Notes under the pieces: generated by a model | The model's database searches: none | What the model was told of the DNA's origin: nothing | The model's input: the letters and a program-made list of their open reading frames with translations, nothing else | In this document: piece after piece, positions 50,022-60,663 of the stretch | How positions within the stretch are numbered: the first letter of the stretch is position 1 | Layout of the letters: every line of letters starts with the position of its first letter | Translations under genes and position numbers: made by a program | DNA from: Diplonema japonicum | Taxonomy: Eukaryota > Euglenozoa > Diplonemea > Diplonemida > Diplonemidae | Assembly: GCA_964019335.1 (NCBI GenBank) | Contig: OZ025754.1 | Location: 187,001 to 251,000, forward strand | Length of the DNA stretch: 64,000 nt | Reading direction: 5' to 3'

Positions 50022-50213
50022 TTACTTCTTGTGGGTCGGTGTTGCTGCCTTTTGGTTGTGCAACAGGACTCCTCGGATCTCAGCCACCCCCATTGCATAC
50101 CCGGCAAGGTAGTCAGGGTTTTTCCAATTCTGAACGTGGCGGTGTACGGGTGCAGGTTTAGCTGGCGCTGCATTTTTTTTTAGCACCGTGTTGTGCTTTG
50201 TTGCAGCTCCCAT
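50022..50213 (-). CDS. Small basic protein (63 aa), unknown function
   Basis: The reading frame starts MGAATKHNTVL right after an A run, contains WKNPDYLAGYAMGVAEIRGV and ends THKK. Its composition is coding-like and unlike the flanks. The Met-Gly start could be N-myristoylated. I do not recognise the family. It lies upstream of the WSC gene, between two clear genes on the same strand. Confidence 0.6.
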   Translation of the reverse strand: MGAATKHNTVLKKNAAPAKPAPVHRHVQNWKNPDYLAGYAMGVAEIRGVLLHNQKAATPTHKK

Positions 50214-50983
50214 CTTTTTTTTTTCTTTCTTTTCTTATTTTTTCTCTTTTTTTTTTGGCTTTTCCAGCCCCCTCCTCCCCTCCCGCTGCCCCTCTGCTCC
50301 TGCTGGAGGCAGTATACATGAGACAGTAAATAACGAAAAGAAAAAGGGATACTTTTTTTTTTCTTTCTCCCTTATCCTCCTAAGGGGAAAAAAATGGAAA
50401 GTTGGTTAGGTGTTAGGGGGGGAAAAAAAAAGAAGAAGAATAAATTTTTTTAACCGTGTGCTAAAAAATGCAAAAATTAGATAAGTTAACAAACCGTCAC
50501 AACCCTAACCCGGCCATGACGACCGGCCGAAACCACGTGTTTGCAGCCCCGTGGTGGTTCCTCTAAAAACGGTGAGAGACATGGAATGACGTGGAATAAG
50601 GGATGCGTGCTCTAATTGAATGCAGTATCACAGGTAAGCTGCTCTGCTGCCTCCAGTTCCTTTACGGCAACACTTCAACCCAGCGGTGTGGCAGCGTTAG
50701 GCAGGGGCCTGGAGGTTAGAGGGGGCCAACACGAGGTGACAAACATCAGAAAAGCAACTACAGGCCCAAAAGTCTTGCTGCCCCTAAAGAAAAAAAAATG
50801 GCAAAAAAATGGAACAAAAAAAAGGGGGGGGGCTCGTTCTTCCCTTCCTTACGTCCTAACTGGGCGGGGAAAAAAAAAAGAAGAAGAAAACCCGGTGACG
50901 GGAGGGGAAGGGGGGGGGGGGGGGGGGGGAAGTACACTCCCTCTATCTTTTTTTTTTCCCCCCTATATTTTACATTCCTTGCC
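50214..50983. other. Spacer with a mixed-composition island
   Basis: Positions 50480-50790 are not homopolymeric. They contain a GGCCATGACGACCGGCC hairpin and a plus-strand frame of about 58 codons (MNAVSQVSCSAASSSF start) that would oppose every other gene here. A minus-strand gene or a structured RNA is possible, but I cannot support either. A long G run is at 50909-50931. Confidence 0.4.
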
Positions 50984-53842
50984 CTACCCTTCGTTCTCGG
51001 TATCTTGCATGGATAATTCGATGGCTTTACGCAATGCAGCCTCCTCGTCCTCGTCCTCGTCGGGGTCTTGCCTGGCGGGGGTCATTGTCGCGTCTCCGTC
51101 CTTTGCGTCCTCCGCCATGGACACCCGGATAGCCTCTGCAAGCTCAGCGCTCATGTCCTCATCCTCCTCTGCATCTACCATCATGGACATCTTGATGGCT
51201 TCATCAAGCTCAGAGACTTCCTCGGGTTCCTCGGGGTCTGCCTGTGCCATGATGTCCTCAGAGGGTGGGGGGTAGCTAGTGCTAGCGGGGATGGGTATGA
51301 TCTCGTGAAGGGTGTCCGTCAACGGAGGGTCAGCAAAACCTGCCATCTCGGGAGGGTGTAGCTGGGAGGCAAACCCGTACCTTGCACCTATGTTGAGGGA
51401 CAGGGCGAGGCACAGCTGCCTGCTGTTCGGCGGCAGATTCGTGATCGCCGTGAAGCTGTTGTTAAACCTTGTTGACGTGCAGCAAGCTGCGTCCACCTCG
51501 TACTGCACGACAGCAGCCTTCTGCGATGTGTTCTCCAGTACACACGAGAGCCCCGCACCCTTCTCCTGCAGCGTGCGAACCACAACACCGGGCGACAAGA
51601 CTTGCCGCTTACCTTTTATGCCCGTTACCAGCACCTCAGCATGTTCCCGCCAGCTGCCCTTCACCTCTTCCACGAGCACTCGCTTCTCTGAATAGATCGC
51701 TGCCGTAACCTTTCGCAGCCGCTTCTTGTCTGTCGCAGCCTGCATGAGCCCTACCGTGTGCGGGGTCACCTTGTACCGGTACCCTGCATGGAACACGATT
51801 TCCAAGCTTACCTGGTCGGAGATCTGCCGTTGCGCGTATTCCATGGCCACCCACTCCCCGCTTGCTGTCTGTCTCGAAACGGCGAACCCGATGTCCACGT
51901 TAGAGGTCACCGCCTTCAGAGAGGTTTCACGGGTGACGTGTTTTTCCTGCCACAGGATGACGTCTGCAAGGGTGCGGGTGTAGGCTGTGATGATAAAGGA
52001 CGAGCCTGGTGAGAGCTCTGAGGGCAGCCAGCCTGTGGAGGTGGCGTGGTGCCACTTAGTGGGGTGGACTCTGCACACGTCGATGGATGCGAAGTATTTC
52101 CGCACGTCTGCGAAGTCCATCCAGAAGATCGACATCTCGTCGTACATCTTGACGTTCGAGCTGTTCACCACACCGAGCTGCAGCTTCAGGTCGCGGTTCC
52201 ATCCCGACCAGTCCTTGCCCCATGTGCCGGACCAGGTTCGGGGGGCGCGCTCGCCCCACGGGTTTCTGCACTGAACCATTCTGTGCACTTTGCCGTTCAC
52301 AGTGATCTCCTTAAGCTGCAGAACTCCATATGCATGCGGTGTCTGCAGGCCAAGCACCTCAACAAAGGTCTCGCGAGTCGAGCCGCAGGCTTCTGCAGAG
52401 CACGCCATCCCCATGATGTACCCTGCCTCGGACGCCGACAGCAGCTTCGACCACATCATGTCGTCGTCTGTCTCATCGTCGTCGTCATCAGACAGCTCGC
52501 CCAGCTCCACGTCCGGGTCCTTGCCCTGCATCAGGAGCTGCATCCTGTACGTCATGATCTTGTCGCGCCGTTCTTTCTTGCGCTGCTTTGTCTCTTCAGA
52601 TATATGCATTGGCATGGTTTCGCAGGCGTACCCCGTCAGCAGCTGCAGTGCCTCGCCCATGGTCCCCCCCGAGAGCGCGCCGTACGACCCGAACAGCTTG
52701 GCACAAGCCTTTTCAACGAGGGGTGCCCACAGCGATTGCCGGCTGGTCTTTGCATAGCAGGGCAGCCCGCCACGTGCGTACCACACTGTGCTGCCGTCGA
52801 TCTTCCCTTCCCACTGTTTCGTGCAAGGGAACGTGTCGTCGATCATCATGTTGCGCCAGGACCCCGAGTGGTGCAGCTGCACAAGGTACGCCCCCACAGG
52901 GTTGTACTCCTTGGTGAGCATGAGCTTCTCGATGAGCTGGGGCTTCGCTGCGACGCATGACAACGCACCGCCGAACCAGCAGTTCCCCAAGGCGCCTTGG
53001 TAGACGTCCTCGGGCCGTGCAGCCTCGCGGATGACCTTCCACGTCATGCCTGTTGTGTTGTTGGTGACGTCGTCTCGAAGGTAGTGCGTGCAGTTCCGTG
53101 AGGCGAGGGACTTCACGTCGTTGACGCCTTGCATGGAGAACATGAACTCGCACTCTTTGCACGTCACGCCGGGGCGGAGCCATATGCTAGGGCGGTTCAC
53201 TATGTTGACCTTCTGAACATGTGTGGGACGGCAGGGGCAGACAGAACACTTCATTGACTCGACAGCGTTGTTTTGCTGTGCGGCTTCCTCGCGGGACGTG
53301 GGCGGGGCAGGCACGTCGGGGAGGGGGTTGGCGTGCCCACATGAGGAGCACAGCCAGCGTGTGGCATCGTTGGGGTCTTGGTAGATGCTCTTCGGGACAG
53401 GCGGGAACTGGGGATCGACATAAGGGTTCTCCGCCGAGTGGTACTGGTTGATGAGGTCCAGGGTGTCGCCGTCGATGTTGATGTTGTCGGAGTTAAAGCG
53501 CTCGAACTCCACCTCCTTCAGCTCGTCCTTGCCCCCTTGCCCTTCCTCTTCTTCCATAGACATCTGGATCGCCTTTGCGATCTCTTCGTCGTCCTCTGTC
53601 ATGTCCTTTTCCACTGGTTCCTCCACCACCTCCCATGCACTATCGACACCACCCACCATCACCACCACCTTGTCACCTAGCGGCGGGTCCTCTTTCCTCA
53701 CCACCTTCCCGTTCGCGATCAACTTCTTTCCCTCGAAGTCGATGCCTGCTTTCTCCATGGCTTTTCGGAGGGCCCACAGGCCTCCATCCTTCATTTCCAG
53801 TACATGAGACTGCTTCCCAGTCTTTACCTTCACCGTTATCAT
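50984..53842 (-). CDS. Calpain-like cysteine protease with UBL, zinc finger and UIMs
   Basis: 952 residues. Order: a ubiquitin-like fold (1-70); a ubiquitin-interacting motif (~85-100, EIAKAIQMSMEEEE); RanBP2/SOL-type zinc finger (~163-205, WLCSSCGHANPLPD...CSVC); CysPc protease (~225-570) with catalytic Cys288 (GNCWF), His503 (TPHAYGVL) and Asn527 (RNPWGE); a C2-like/calpain C-terminal region; and three more UIMs (LDEAIKMSM, LAEAIRVSM, LRKAIELSM). The intact triad suggests an active protease. UBL plus four UIMs suggest it acts in ubiquitin signalling. The zinc finger resembles SOL/calpain-15 proteins. The start follows an A-rich leader. Confidence 0.9.
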   Translation of the reverse strand: MITVKVKTGKQSHVLEMKDGGLWALRKAMEKAGIDFEGKKLIANGKVVRKEDPPLGDKVVVMVGGVDSAWEVVEEPVEKDMTEDDEEIAKAIQMSMEEEEGQGGKDELKEVEFERFNSDNINIDGDTLDLINQYHSAENPYVDPQFPPVPKSIYQDPNDATRWLCSSCGHANPLPDVPAPPTSREEAAQQNNAVESMKCSVCPCRPTHVQKVNIVNRPSIWLRPGVTCKECEFMFSMQGVNDVKSLASRNCTHYLRDDVTNNTTGMTWKVIREAARPEDVYQGALGNCWFGGALSCVAAKPQLIEKLMLTKEYNPVGAYLVQLHHSGSWRNMMIDDTFPCTKQWEGKIDGSTVWYARGGLPCYAKTSRQSLWAPLVEKACAKLFGSYGALSGGTMGEALQLLTGYACETMPMHISEETKQRKKERRDKIMTYRMQLLMQGKDPDVELGELSDDDDDETDDDMMWSKLLSASEAGYIMGMACSAEACGSTRETFVEVLGLQTPHAYGVLQLKEITVNGKVHRMVQCRNPWGERAPRTWSGTWGKDWSGWNRDLKLQLGVVNSSNVKMYDEMSIFWMDFADVRKYFASIDVCRVHPTKWHHATSTGWLPSELSPGSSFIITAYTRTLADVILWQEKHVTRETSLKAVTSNVDIGFAVSRQTASGEWVAMEYAQRQISDQVSLEIVFHAGYRYKVTPHTVGLMQAATDKKRLRKVTAAIYSEKRVLVEEVKGSWREHAEVLVTGIKGKRQVLSPGVVVRTLQEKGAGLSCVLENTSQKAAVVQYEVDAACCTSTRFNNSFTAITNLPPNSRQLCLALSLNIGARYGFASQLHPPEMAGFADPPLTDTLHEIIPIPASTSYPPPSEDIMAQADPEEPEEVSELDEAIKMSMMVDAEEDEDMSAELAEAIRVSMAEDAKDGDATMTPARQDPDEDEDEEAALRKAIELSMQDTENEG

Positions 53843-54588
53843 AAAAGATTTTTTTTGGGGGGGGGGAACGGGGGTGTGTCTCGTCTGTGATGGTGGAATG
53901 AAAAAATAGTAATATCGAGAATAGATGGGTTTTTCACGAACAAAAAAAAGGGGGAGGGGGTTGGAGGTGACAGGGGGGGGGGGGGGTTACAGGGAAAAAC
54001 AAAAGAGGGTTTAACGATGGTGGCATTGTGTTTTAGATTTTCAGGGGGAAGGGGAGGAAGGGAAGAGAGGGCAATCATGCGTCCAAGATTGGGAATCAGA
54101 CAATTTAAGACGTAGTTTTGTTTTTTCCTTTTTTTTTTTTTTTTTTTTCTCTCTTTGCATGAAGGGGGGATGAGCCGAAAAAGGTGGGTGGGGCGGGGGG
54201 GGAAGACAGAAGACAGGAGGGGGAAAAAAAAATACGTTTGTCAGAAGAAGAAGAAAAACACTTTCGGTGGCCCCTCTCTCCCCAAGATATCAAAAATAAA
54301 AGAAATCGAAAAAATAAAAAATAAAAACCATTCATTAACTTTCAACTTTTCTCCCCCGTTTTTTTTTTTTTTTTTTCCCAATTGTTGGCATTTATTAATC
54401 TCATATTCTCACCTCAATGCCCGGAGTATAAATAAAAAAAAAATCTCGCAAAAACAAAAAAAAAAAAAAAAAAAAACAAAAACAAAAAAAAAAAGAGCTA
54501 AGGGGGTGATATTGGGGGAAAAGAAGGGAGGGGGGGAAAAGACACTGTAAAAAAAAAAAAAAAAAAAACAAAAAAAAAAAAAAAAATC
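53843..54588. other. Homopolymer spacer
   Basis: G, T and A runs. The mixed patches are short. No gene or RNA seen. Confidence 0.55.
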
Positions 54589-57500
54589 CTATTGCTGCTT
54601 GGAGGCCCTGCGCTGCACGGGTTTGGAAACAGGTTTCTTGGCAGCTGCCTTGGCGGAATCAGGGACAGAAGGACGCTTGGCGGGGGTCCTGGTGGCAGGA
54701 GGGGGGGAGGTGGCCCCGGGGGAGGTGGAACGTGCGGGGCTAACCTTCCCCGCTGCCTTCTTGGCGACAGGCTTCTTGGCAGGGGTGGATTTCGTCGAGG
54801 CATCCAGAGGCACGTCATGCCCTGCAGCCTTCCTCGCAGCCTTGAGCTGGGAACGCTTGTCTCTGTCGCCACCAGACTTCGCCGTCTTCTTCTCCGTCGC
54901 TTCAGTCACTTCGCTCTCCTCATCATCGTTGGCACCGAAGTTCGCCTTGGCAACCACATCTGACCTGCTCTCCATCAGCCTTTGCACAATGGACATCAGC
55001 CAGTTCTGGTTCTTGAGAGCCTCTTCCTTGCCATCCATCGGGGCTTTCTTCCACTTGGGTTCCAAGGTCGCATATTGGTCCATTGCGATGATCATGTACT
55101 TCAGCCCAAGATGAGCCTGCTTGAACAGCTTCGGTTCCATGTTCTTGATAGTGTCGGCGGGCAACAACCACTGCTGGCCGGCCTGGGGCAGGCGCTCCTG
55201 GTCCTCGTCGGTGCCGTGCCTGCGGATCTGCTCGGTGTGGGAGTCGCGCACTTTTGTGAGCCCGTTCGAGAACAGCTTCTGCGGGGAGTGGTTTGAAACA
55301 GCGTCCTTCTTCGCGCTCTTCTTGAACTCGGCGAACTTCCCTGTGATCTCCTTGCACTGGTTGATGGTGTCCATGTCGTACCTGCAACTGCACCCGTGGG
55401 CCTTAAGGTGCACCAGCAGGTCGTTCAGCTGCTCCTCTTGAGACTTCGAGCTGTCCACGGTGAAGGTGGACAGCAGTTCGTTCTTCAGACGGCTGTTCTC
55501 GGCAGTCAGGTCGTCGAGCTCCTTCTCGAGCTGGTAGATCTCGCGCTCGATGCCCTCCATCTCGGAGGTCACCTTCTTCTTCTCTTCCTCGATCATTTCG
55601 TCTGTGAAGGAACGGGACTCCGTCAGGAGCCTCTCGAGCTCCTTGATCTTCTCGTCGAGCTCCTGGATCTTGGCGTCCAGCTGGTCGGCCTTCTTCTTAG
55701 CAAGCCACTCGATGCACTTCTTCTTGTACGCCCTCCTAAGCCCGTTGTTGGACGACTCCATCAGCATCTGCGCCACGTCTGCCTTCCTCTGCGCGTTTTT
55801 CTTCTTCGTTACCCACCTTACTGCCTTTTGCAGGTACAGCAGCCTCAGACCGTTGTCGGAGGTTGATTTCAGAGCCCTCGCCACTTCTTCCTTCTTCGCC
55901 ACGATCTTCTCCTTCCTGTAGAAGTCGATGAGCTTCTGGTAGTAGATCGTGAGGAGACCCTTCCTTGAGTGCGCGAGCATCCCCGTGGCGATGGTCTCCC
56001 TCTTCTTGTTCTGGAGGCACTTGAAGTACCACCTGATGCACTTTGTGTGGTAGACGCCCCTCAGCCCCTTGGCGGTGTTCGAGAACATGACATTGGCGAG
56101 GTCCTGTCTCTTGTTCTCCCCGTCGATGCGGTTCGTGTACTCGAGCAGCTTCCTGTAGTACACCACCTGCATGCCCTTCTTGGTGTTGCTTAGAATGGTC
56201 TCAGCGAACTTCAACCTCCTGGTCCTCTCTCTCTCAACGCTGGCGAACTTTCGCAGCTTTTTGAAGTAGATCTTCACGAACCCCTGTGTGGTGGTGGCGT
56301 ACAGGGTGTCGGCAAGAGCCTTGCGCCTGGAGTAGGCTTGGTGGGAGGAGAGCCACTCCATGAGCTTCAAGAAGTAGTGGGTCTTCAGCGTGACGAGCGA
56401 GGCGTCTGAGAGGGCCTTGATGATCCTCTTCTTCCTGTCCTTGTCAATCTTCTCGAGCTTGTCGCTCAGAGTCGCCTTGCGCTGCATCTCGCTGGAGTTG
56501 TCCAACATCTTCCTCCTCATGGCGGTGATGAGCTCGATGAGTTCCTGCTCCCTGGCCGTGAAGCCCTCGTCGTGGTTCCAGTCGGTCTCGGAAGACGCGG
56601 AGTCGGACTCCGTGTACAGCAGCTTCACCAGTCCCTCCGAAAGATGCCACGACACGTGCCCGTCGGCAGCACCTTGCACAGCGCTCATGTTGTTCACGAA
56701 GGCACCACGGTGCTCGTTCAGCTCGCACACCTGCCAGTGGTCGGAACCGTCGGTAGGGCCGCCTGCCCTCCACACCCTGATGACACCGTCCACACCACCG
56801 GACCACACAGTGTTGTTGGCAACAACCAAGCACAACTGAGCCAGCGGCTGTGTGTGCTGCGACTTGGGAACCGCCGGGAACAGGGTGGTGATGGGGGTAC
56901 CCTCGCTGGAGTCCCACACTTGCACAAGGCCGTCGGCGGTCGCGGAGAACAGGTGCGACTTGTACGCAGCAAGGGCACGGACAGAGCCCCTCATGGTGAT
57001 GGGGAAACCAGCACGAGTTGCCCTCTCTTTCCCCGCCTTGATGTCGAGGCACCTGATGGTGTTGTCGTCACCACCGGAGTACAAGAACCCGCCGTACTTG
57101 CCGAGCTCGTCACGCTTGTGGTACGACATGCAGCGCACGGCGTTCTGGTGGCCGGGGAAGATGTCCATGGCACGGAAGACGGTGCGGGTGTAATCCCAGC
57201 CCCAGACGTAGATCTGCCAATCTCTGCCACCAGAGAAGATCAGGTCCTGAGACTGGTGGGTGTCCGTGACGACCTCAAGGCAGGTGATGGCACCGGTGTG
57301 CTTCCTGACCTCACTGACAAGCTCGAAGTCTGCCTCGCCGGACTTGTTGACGGTCTTCACGGTGAGGGCGCAGTCGATGCCCTCACAGTTAGAACGGACG
57401 TCGTCTGAGGTCCTCGTGGGCTGGCCTTGGACGTGGGTGACCCTCATGCCCTCGGCGAAGCCAGCAAGGTCGGCGGCAGAGCCAGGCTTGACCTTTGCGA

Positions 57501-57927
57501 TGACGTTGGTGTCACCGTCGAAGATGAGCGGGCAGCGGCCAGCGTCACATGTGATGAGAAGGACAGCATCCGCCACCTCCCTGTACACCCTGATGTACCC
57601 GTCACTCATACCGGAGTACATGCAGTTGTCGTGGTAAAGCAGTGCGGACACGAACACGCCCTTCTTCTTCTCAAGGGTGCAGGTGGCCTCGCCGGTGGTA
57701 GCCTTCCTCACCGTGAGGTAGCCGTCCTGCTCTGCGGTCCACACCCTCAGCTTGTCCAGAGGCTGCCTCCCGTCGAACATTTCCAGGCACCTGATCTTGC
57801 TCTCGAACTGCCCCTGGTTCACAATGCCTGCCTTCTCCGGCTGGACGAGCCCAAACCTCTTCCTCGACGGAGAGTGGTGCGACTGCTGCATCACCTTCAC
57901 ATCGGTCACCTGCGAGAGGTACGCCAT
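54589..57927 (-). CDS. WD40-PDZ protein with helical repeats and coiled coil
   Basis: 1112 residues. WD40 blades (~25-445) include IRCLEMFDGRQPLDKLRVWT, GGRDWQIYVWGWD, SGGDDNTIRCLD and GGVDGVIRVWR. A PDZ-like insert (~125-200) reads VIAKVKPGSAADLAGFAEGM. Next come about seven ~35-residue helical units with the signature S-x-x-G-L-R-x-x-Y-x-x-K (e.g. SSNNGLRRAYKKKCIEWLAKKK), a coiled coil (~740-850) and a Lys/Ala/Pro-rich tail. This combination suggests a large scaffold, perhaps on the cytoskeleton or flagellum, but that is inference. The helical unit is not one I can name. The start MAYLSQV lacks an adjacent A run. Confidence 0.85.
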   Translation of the reverse strand: MAYLSQVTDVKVMQQSHHSPSRKRFGLVQPEKAGIVNQGQFESKIRCLEMFDGRQPLDKLRVWTAEQDGYLTVRKATTGEATCTLEKKKGVFVSALLYHDNCMYSGMSDGYIRVYREVADAVLLITCDAGRCPLIFDGDTNVIAKVKPGSAADLAGFAEGMRVTHVQGQPTRTSDDVRSNCEGIDCALTVKTVNKSGEADFELVSEVRKHTGAITCLEVVTDTHQSQDLIFSGGRDWQIYVWGWDYTRTVFRAMDIFPGHQNAVRCMSYHKRDELGKYGGFLYSGGDDNTIRCLDIKAGKERATRAGFPITMRGSVRALAAYKSHLFSATADGLVQVWDSSEGTPITTLFPAVPKSQHTQPLAQLCLVVANNTVWSGGVDGVIRVWRAGGPTDGSDHWQVCELNEHRGAFVNNMSAVQGAADGHVSWHLSEGLVKLLYTESDSASSETDWNHDEGFTAREQELIELITAMRRKMLDNSSEMQRKATLSDKLEKIDKDRKKRIIKALSDASLVTLKTHYFLKLMEWLSSHQAYSRRKALADTLYATTTQGFVKIYFKKLRKFASVERERTRRLKFAETILSNTKKGMQVVYYRKLLEYTNRIDGENKRQDLANVMFSNTAKGLRGVYHTKCIRWYFKCLQNKKRETIATGMLAHSRKGLLTIYYQKLIDFYRKEKIVAKKEEVARALKSTSDNGLRLLYLQKAVRWVTKKKNAQRKADVAQMLMESSNNGLRRAYKKKCIEWLAKKKADQLDAKIQELDEKIKELERLLTESRSFTDEMIEEEKKKVTSEMEGIEREIYQLEKELDDLTAENSRLKNELLSTFTVDSSKSQEEQLNDLLVHLKAHGCSCRYDMDTINQCKEITGKFAEFKKSAKKDAVSNHSPQKLFSNGLTKVRDSHTEQIRRHGTDEDQERLPQAGQQWLLPADTIKNMEPKLFKQAHLGLKYMIIAMDQYATLEPKWKKAPMDGKEEALKNQNWLMSIVQRLMESRSDVVAKANFGANDDEESEVTEATEKKTAKSGGDRDKRSQLKAARKAAGHDVPLDASTKSTPAKKPVAKKAAGKVSPARSTSPGATSPPPATRTPAKRPSVPDSAKAAAKKPVSKPVQRRASKQQ

Positions 57928-58551
57928 GTTGATTTCCTAGCTCTCTGTTGGTGTGCAGGGTGGATGGGGTGAAGCAAAAATAAAATAAATAAAGGTGGAT
58001 TCGTGGTAAAAGAAAAAAGAGTAGGGTGAAATGGGGGGGGGGGGGGGGGGAGACAAAATCTACTAAGATTGGGCACCTAAAGATACCTTTTTCAAAGAAA
58101 AAAAAAAGGGGGGAAAGGGAAAAAGGGGAATCTAACCTAATTACCGATTATGAAAAAAAAACGAAAGGAAGTGTTTTCTATCCCCCCCCCCCGCCCCCCA
58201 CATGAACAGAACACGTGCATGCATGAATGGACCAATGAGATTCCTTCTGTCCCTACCTACTATCTGGCGAGTCAAGGGAACGGACTTGAAACTGTCAGCG
58301 GGGAAAGAAGACCCTCCAAAAAAAACTTTAAAAAAAGGTCGTCTCCTTGAAACAAATTATGATAGCCAGTCCTCCAATCCCCCCCCCCCCCCCCCCGTTT
58401 AAATCAAAGCAAGTAGGTTAGGCCTAGAGGCCCTGCCTATTTCTTCTTCTCGCTCTTTTCTTCACGTTGCCTCTTTCTTTCTGCGGCGAGGGAGAAGAAA
58501 AAAAAAGAAACAAAGATGCTAAATATGTGGTTGGGGGGGAGGGGGAACTGA

Positions 58552-58604
<53 letters not shown>

Positions 58605-58698
58605 AAAAAGAAAACACAAAAATCAAGGGGAGAAACCGTGAGAGTACAATAAATGGTGGGGGAGGGGAGGGGATACAACAAAACAAAACAAAGCCACA
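57928..58698. other. Spacer with long A and G runs
   Basis: A run of about 42 A at 58559-58601. A mixed patch at 58197-58330 has no supported frame. Confidence 0.5.
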
Positions 58699-60663
58699 TC
58701 ACGCAGTGCTGCCCACGGGGCCCGTGACGTCGGTGATGAAAAAATTACTCGGGTGGTGGACCTTGTCGGCGTCAGTGGGAGCAGAGCGCGCAAGGGACAT
58801 GACAAGCCCGGGTGTGCGCTTTGGTGAGGCGGTGAGGATAGCTGGAGTAGGGACGGTAGCGGTAGTAGCAGCGGAAGAAGGCGGCGAAGGAGAGGGAGAT
58901 ACCGAAGCAGTCGCTGCCCTATGAGGTACGACCGGTGGAACGTGGATGTGTGACACGGCCTGCGAAACAGCAGGCTTTGGAGGCAGGCCTCCACCTCCAT
59001 ACTGCCTTACCCCTGCCGACCCCACCCCACTGCTTACTCCCAGTGCCAGAGAAGACGAGAAGCGACTGCTTTTCGTGTGGTACTCGATGCATGCGTTTGC
59101 CTCTTTCAGTTTTTCCTGCAGCGTGTCCCTCTCAGCTGTGATGTTCTGCAGTTCCTTCTGCATCTCCAACCCTTCCCTCATTGCTTTGTTCAGTTCCTCC
59201 TTTCCTTGCCCCGAACTCGATTTGGCTTCGCCCAGCTCCCTCGTCCTCTCTGCGAGATCCTCCATCAGCCCCTCTCGTCTCTGCTTCGACTCCTTCAGCT
59301 TCGCGTGCATCGTCCGTATGACGTGGTGCGCCTTTTTAAGCTCATCATTCCGCTCCTCCAGCGTCTTCATTGTCGTCTCTGTCTGCACGCGCCACGACCC
59401 CATCTCCGCCTTCGCCGCCTCCAGGTTTTGCAACGTGTTTTTGTTGTTCTCCTTTTCAACGGCTTGCAGCTGTGTTAGACTCTTCACCTTCTCTTCCAGC
59501 TCGACCCCCTTCAGCATCTTCTGCTGTAGCTCCTTGTGGTCTGATTGCAGGTTGCTCTCCGTGTTCTCCAACTGCTCCTGAAGCCCCTCTGCTCTCTTCC
59601 TCGTTGTCTCCAAGTCCCTGGTCAATTCTGTGTTGGTTGCGCTTAAGTCTTTGTTCTTCAGCTCTGTTGCCTGCAGGCCTGTCTCTAGCTTTGCGGCCTG
59701 CTGCGTCTTATTTGCTAACTCGGCTTTCAGCTCCTCGACCTCTCGCGTGAACTTCTCGGTCAGCTCCCTGACCTGCGTCTCGTGCTTGTGCGTCAGTGTG
59801 TTGGTCTCCGTCACGTGGGACCTCAGCGTGTCCTGTTCCTTCTTCTCGTGCTCCAGCAATAGCTCGGATGTTGTTTTGGTATAGGTGGCCTCGTGGTGCT
59901 CTCTTTCGTGCCGCAGGGAGTTCGTCATCTCCGTCAGCGCGTCTGTGCGGTCCTCAAGGAGGCGCTTGGTGCTGTCGAGCTCTGCGGTGGTTGCGGTCAG
60001 CTCTCTGTCCAGCTTGGCAGCACGTGCAGCAAGGAACTGCTTCTGCCCTGCATCGCTCTCGTGCGTGACACTGAAACCCAGCACCTCACTGTCTCGGTAC
60101 TTGTCGGACTTGCAGAAGGAGAACCGTCCTGTCGGCTGCGAGGGTGACACGCTAATGGCGAGCCTGCAGGACCTGGAGAAGACACCATCAGACACGTCGT
60201 CAATGGTGACGAGGGTCTTGCTCGAAATAGGTTGATGCTGCCTCTCGCGGAGAAGGTTCACAAGCACAGAAGGAAGCTTCACGAAGTCAAAGCGCAGCCC
60301 GTTCGTCTCCCTGAACAGCGAGTAGTCGTCCTCAGTTATGGTGGCCGTGTACAGTAAGAAGGGGTCTGAAGGCGACGTCACACGCACGTGCACCTGGCGC
60401 TTCACGCTCTGCGTGCTTGCCGGCGGGGGTGCCTGTGTCGTGGGGACCGACATCGTCTCCACTGCTACAAGAGGGAAGCTCCCACCAGCCATCACAGCCA
60501 CCACAAACACTTCAGTGTTTCCCTCCTTCCCTTCCCGCTGCACGACCACAGGCACCTGTCCCTCGAACAGCGTCGACACGTCATCGCCGTTCAGAGCCAC
60601 GGGCACCCTCTCTGGCTCGCGGTCCCGTCTCCCACTGCACTGCTCCGTCTGCTGATACCACAT
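58699..60663 (-). CDS. SAS6: SAS-6, centriole/basal-body cartwheel protein
   Basis: 654 residues. The N-terminal globular head matches SAS-6: LFEGQVPVVVQ near residue 32, then VHVRVTSPSDPFLLYTATI, TEDDYSLFRETNGLRFDFVK and LPSVLVNLLRE, a central strand block, and FLAARAAKLDREL leading into a coiled coil. The coiled coil spans about 225-540 without breaks, followed by a Ser/Pro/Ala-rich disordered tail. Length and order fit SAS-6, whose head and coiled-coil dimers build the ninefold cartwheel hub and spokes. This implies the organism makes centrioles and flagella. The SAS6-like paralogue of apical or flagellar bases lacks the long coiled coil, so canonical SAS-6 is preferred. Confidence 0.8.
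   Translation of the reverse strand: MWYQQTEQCSGRRDREPERVPVALNGDDVSTLFEGQVPVVVQREGKEGNTEVFVVAVMAGGSFPLVAVETMSVPTTQAPPPASTQSVKRQVHVRVTSPSDPFLLYTATITEDDYSLFRETNGLRFDFVKLPSVLVNLLRERQHQPISSKTLVTIDDVSDGVFSRSCRLAISVSPSQPTGRFSFCKSDKYRDSEVLGFSVTHESDAGQKQFLAARAAKLDRELTATTAELDSTKRLLEDRTDALTEMTNSLRHEREHHEATYTKTTSELLLEHEKKEQDTLRSHVTETNTLTHKHETQVRELTEKFTREVEELKAELANKTQQAAKLETGLQATELKNKDLSATNTELTRDLETTRKRAEGLQEQLENTESNLQSDHKELQQKMLKGVELEEKVKSLTQLQAVEKENNKNTLQNLEAAKAEMGSWRVQTETTMKTLEERNDELKKAHHVIRTMHAKLKESKQRREGLMEDLAERTRELGEAKSSSGQGKEELNKAMREGLEMQKELQNITAERDTLQEKLKEANACIEYHTKSSRFSSSLALGVSSGVGSAGVRQYGGGGLPPKPAVSQAVSHIHVPPVVPHRAATASVSPSPSPPSSAATTATVPTPAILTASPKRTPGLVMSLARSAPTDADKVHHPSNFFITDVTGPVGSTA

Noticed and set aside
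50504-50514. Telomere-like CCCTAACCC
   Set aside because: Fewer than two repeat units are present.
50616-50795. Plus-strand gene starting MNAVSQVSCS
   Set aside because: It would be the only plus-strand gene, it runs into homopolymer codons and then into antisense of the calpain gene, and no domain is seen.
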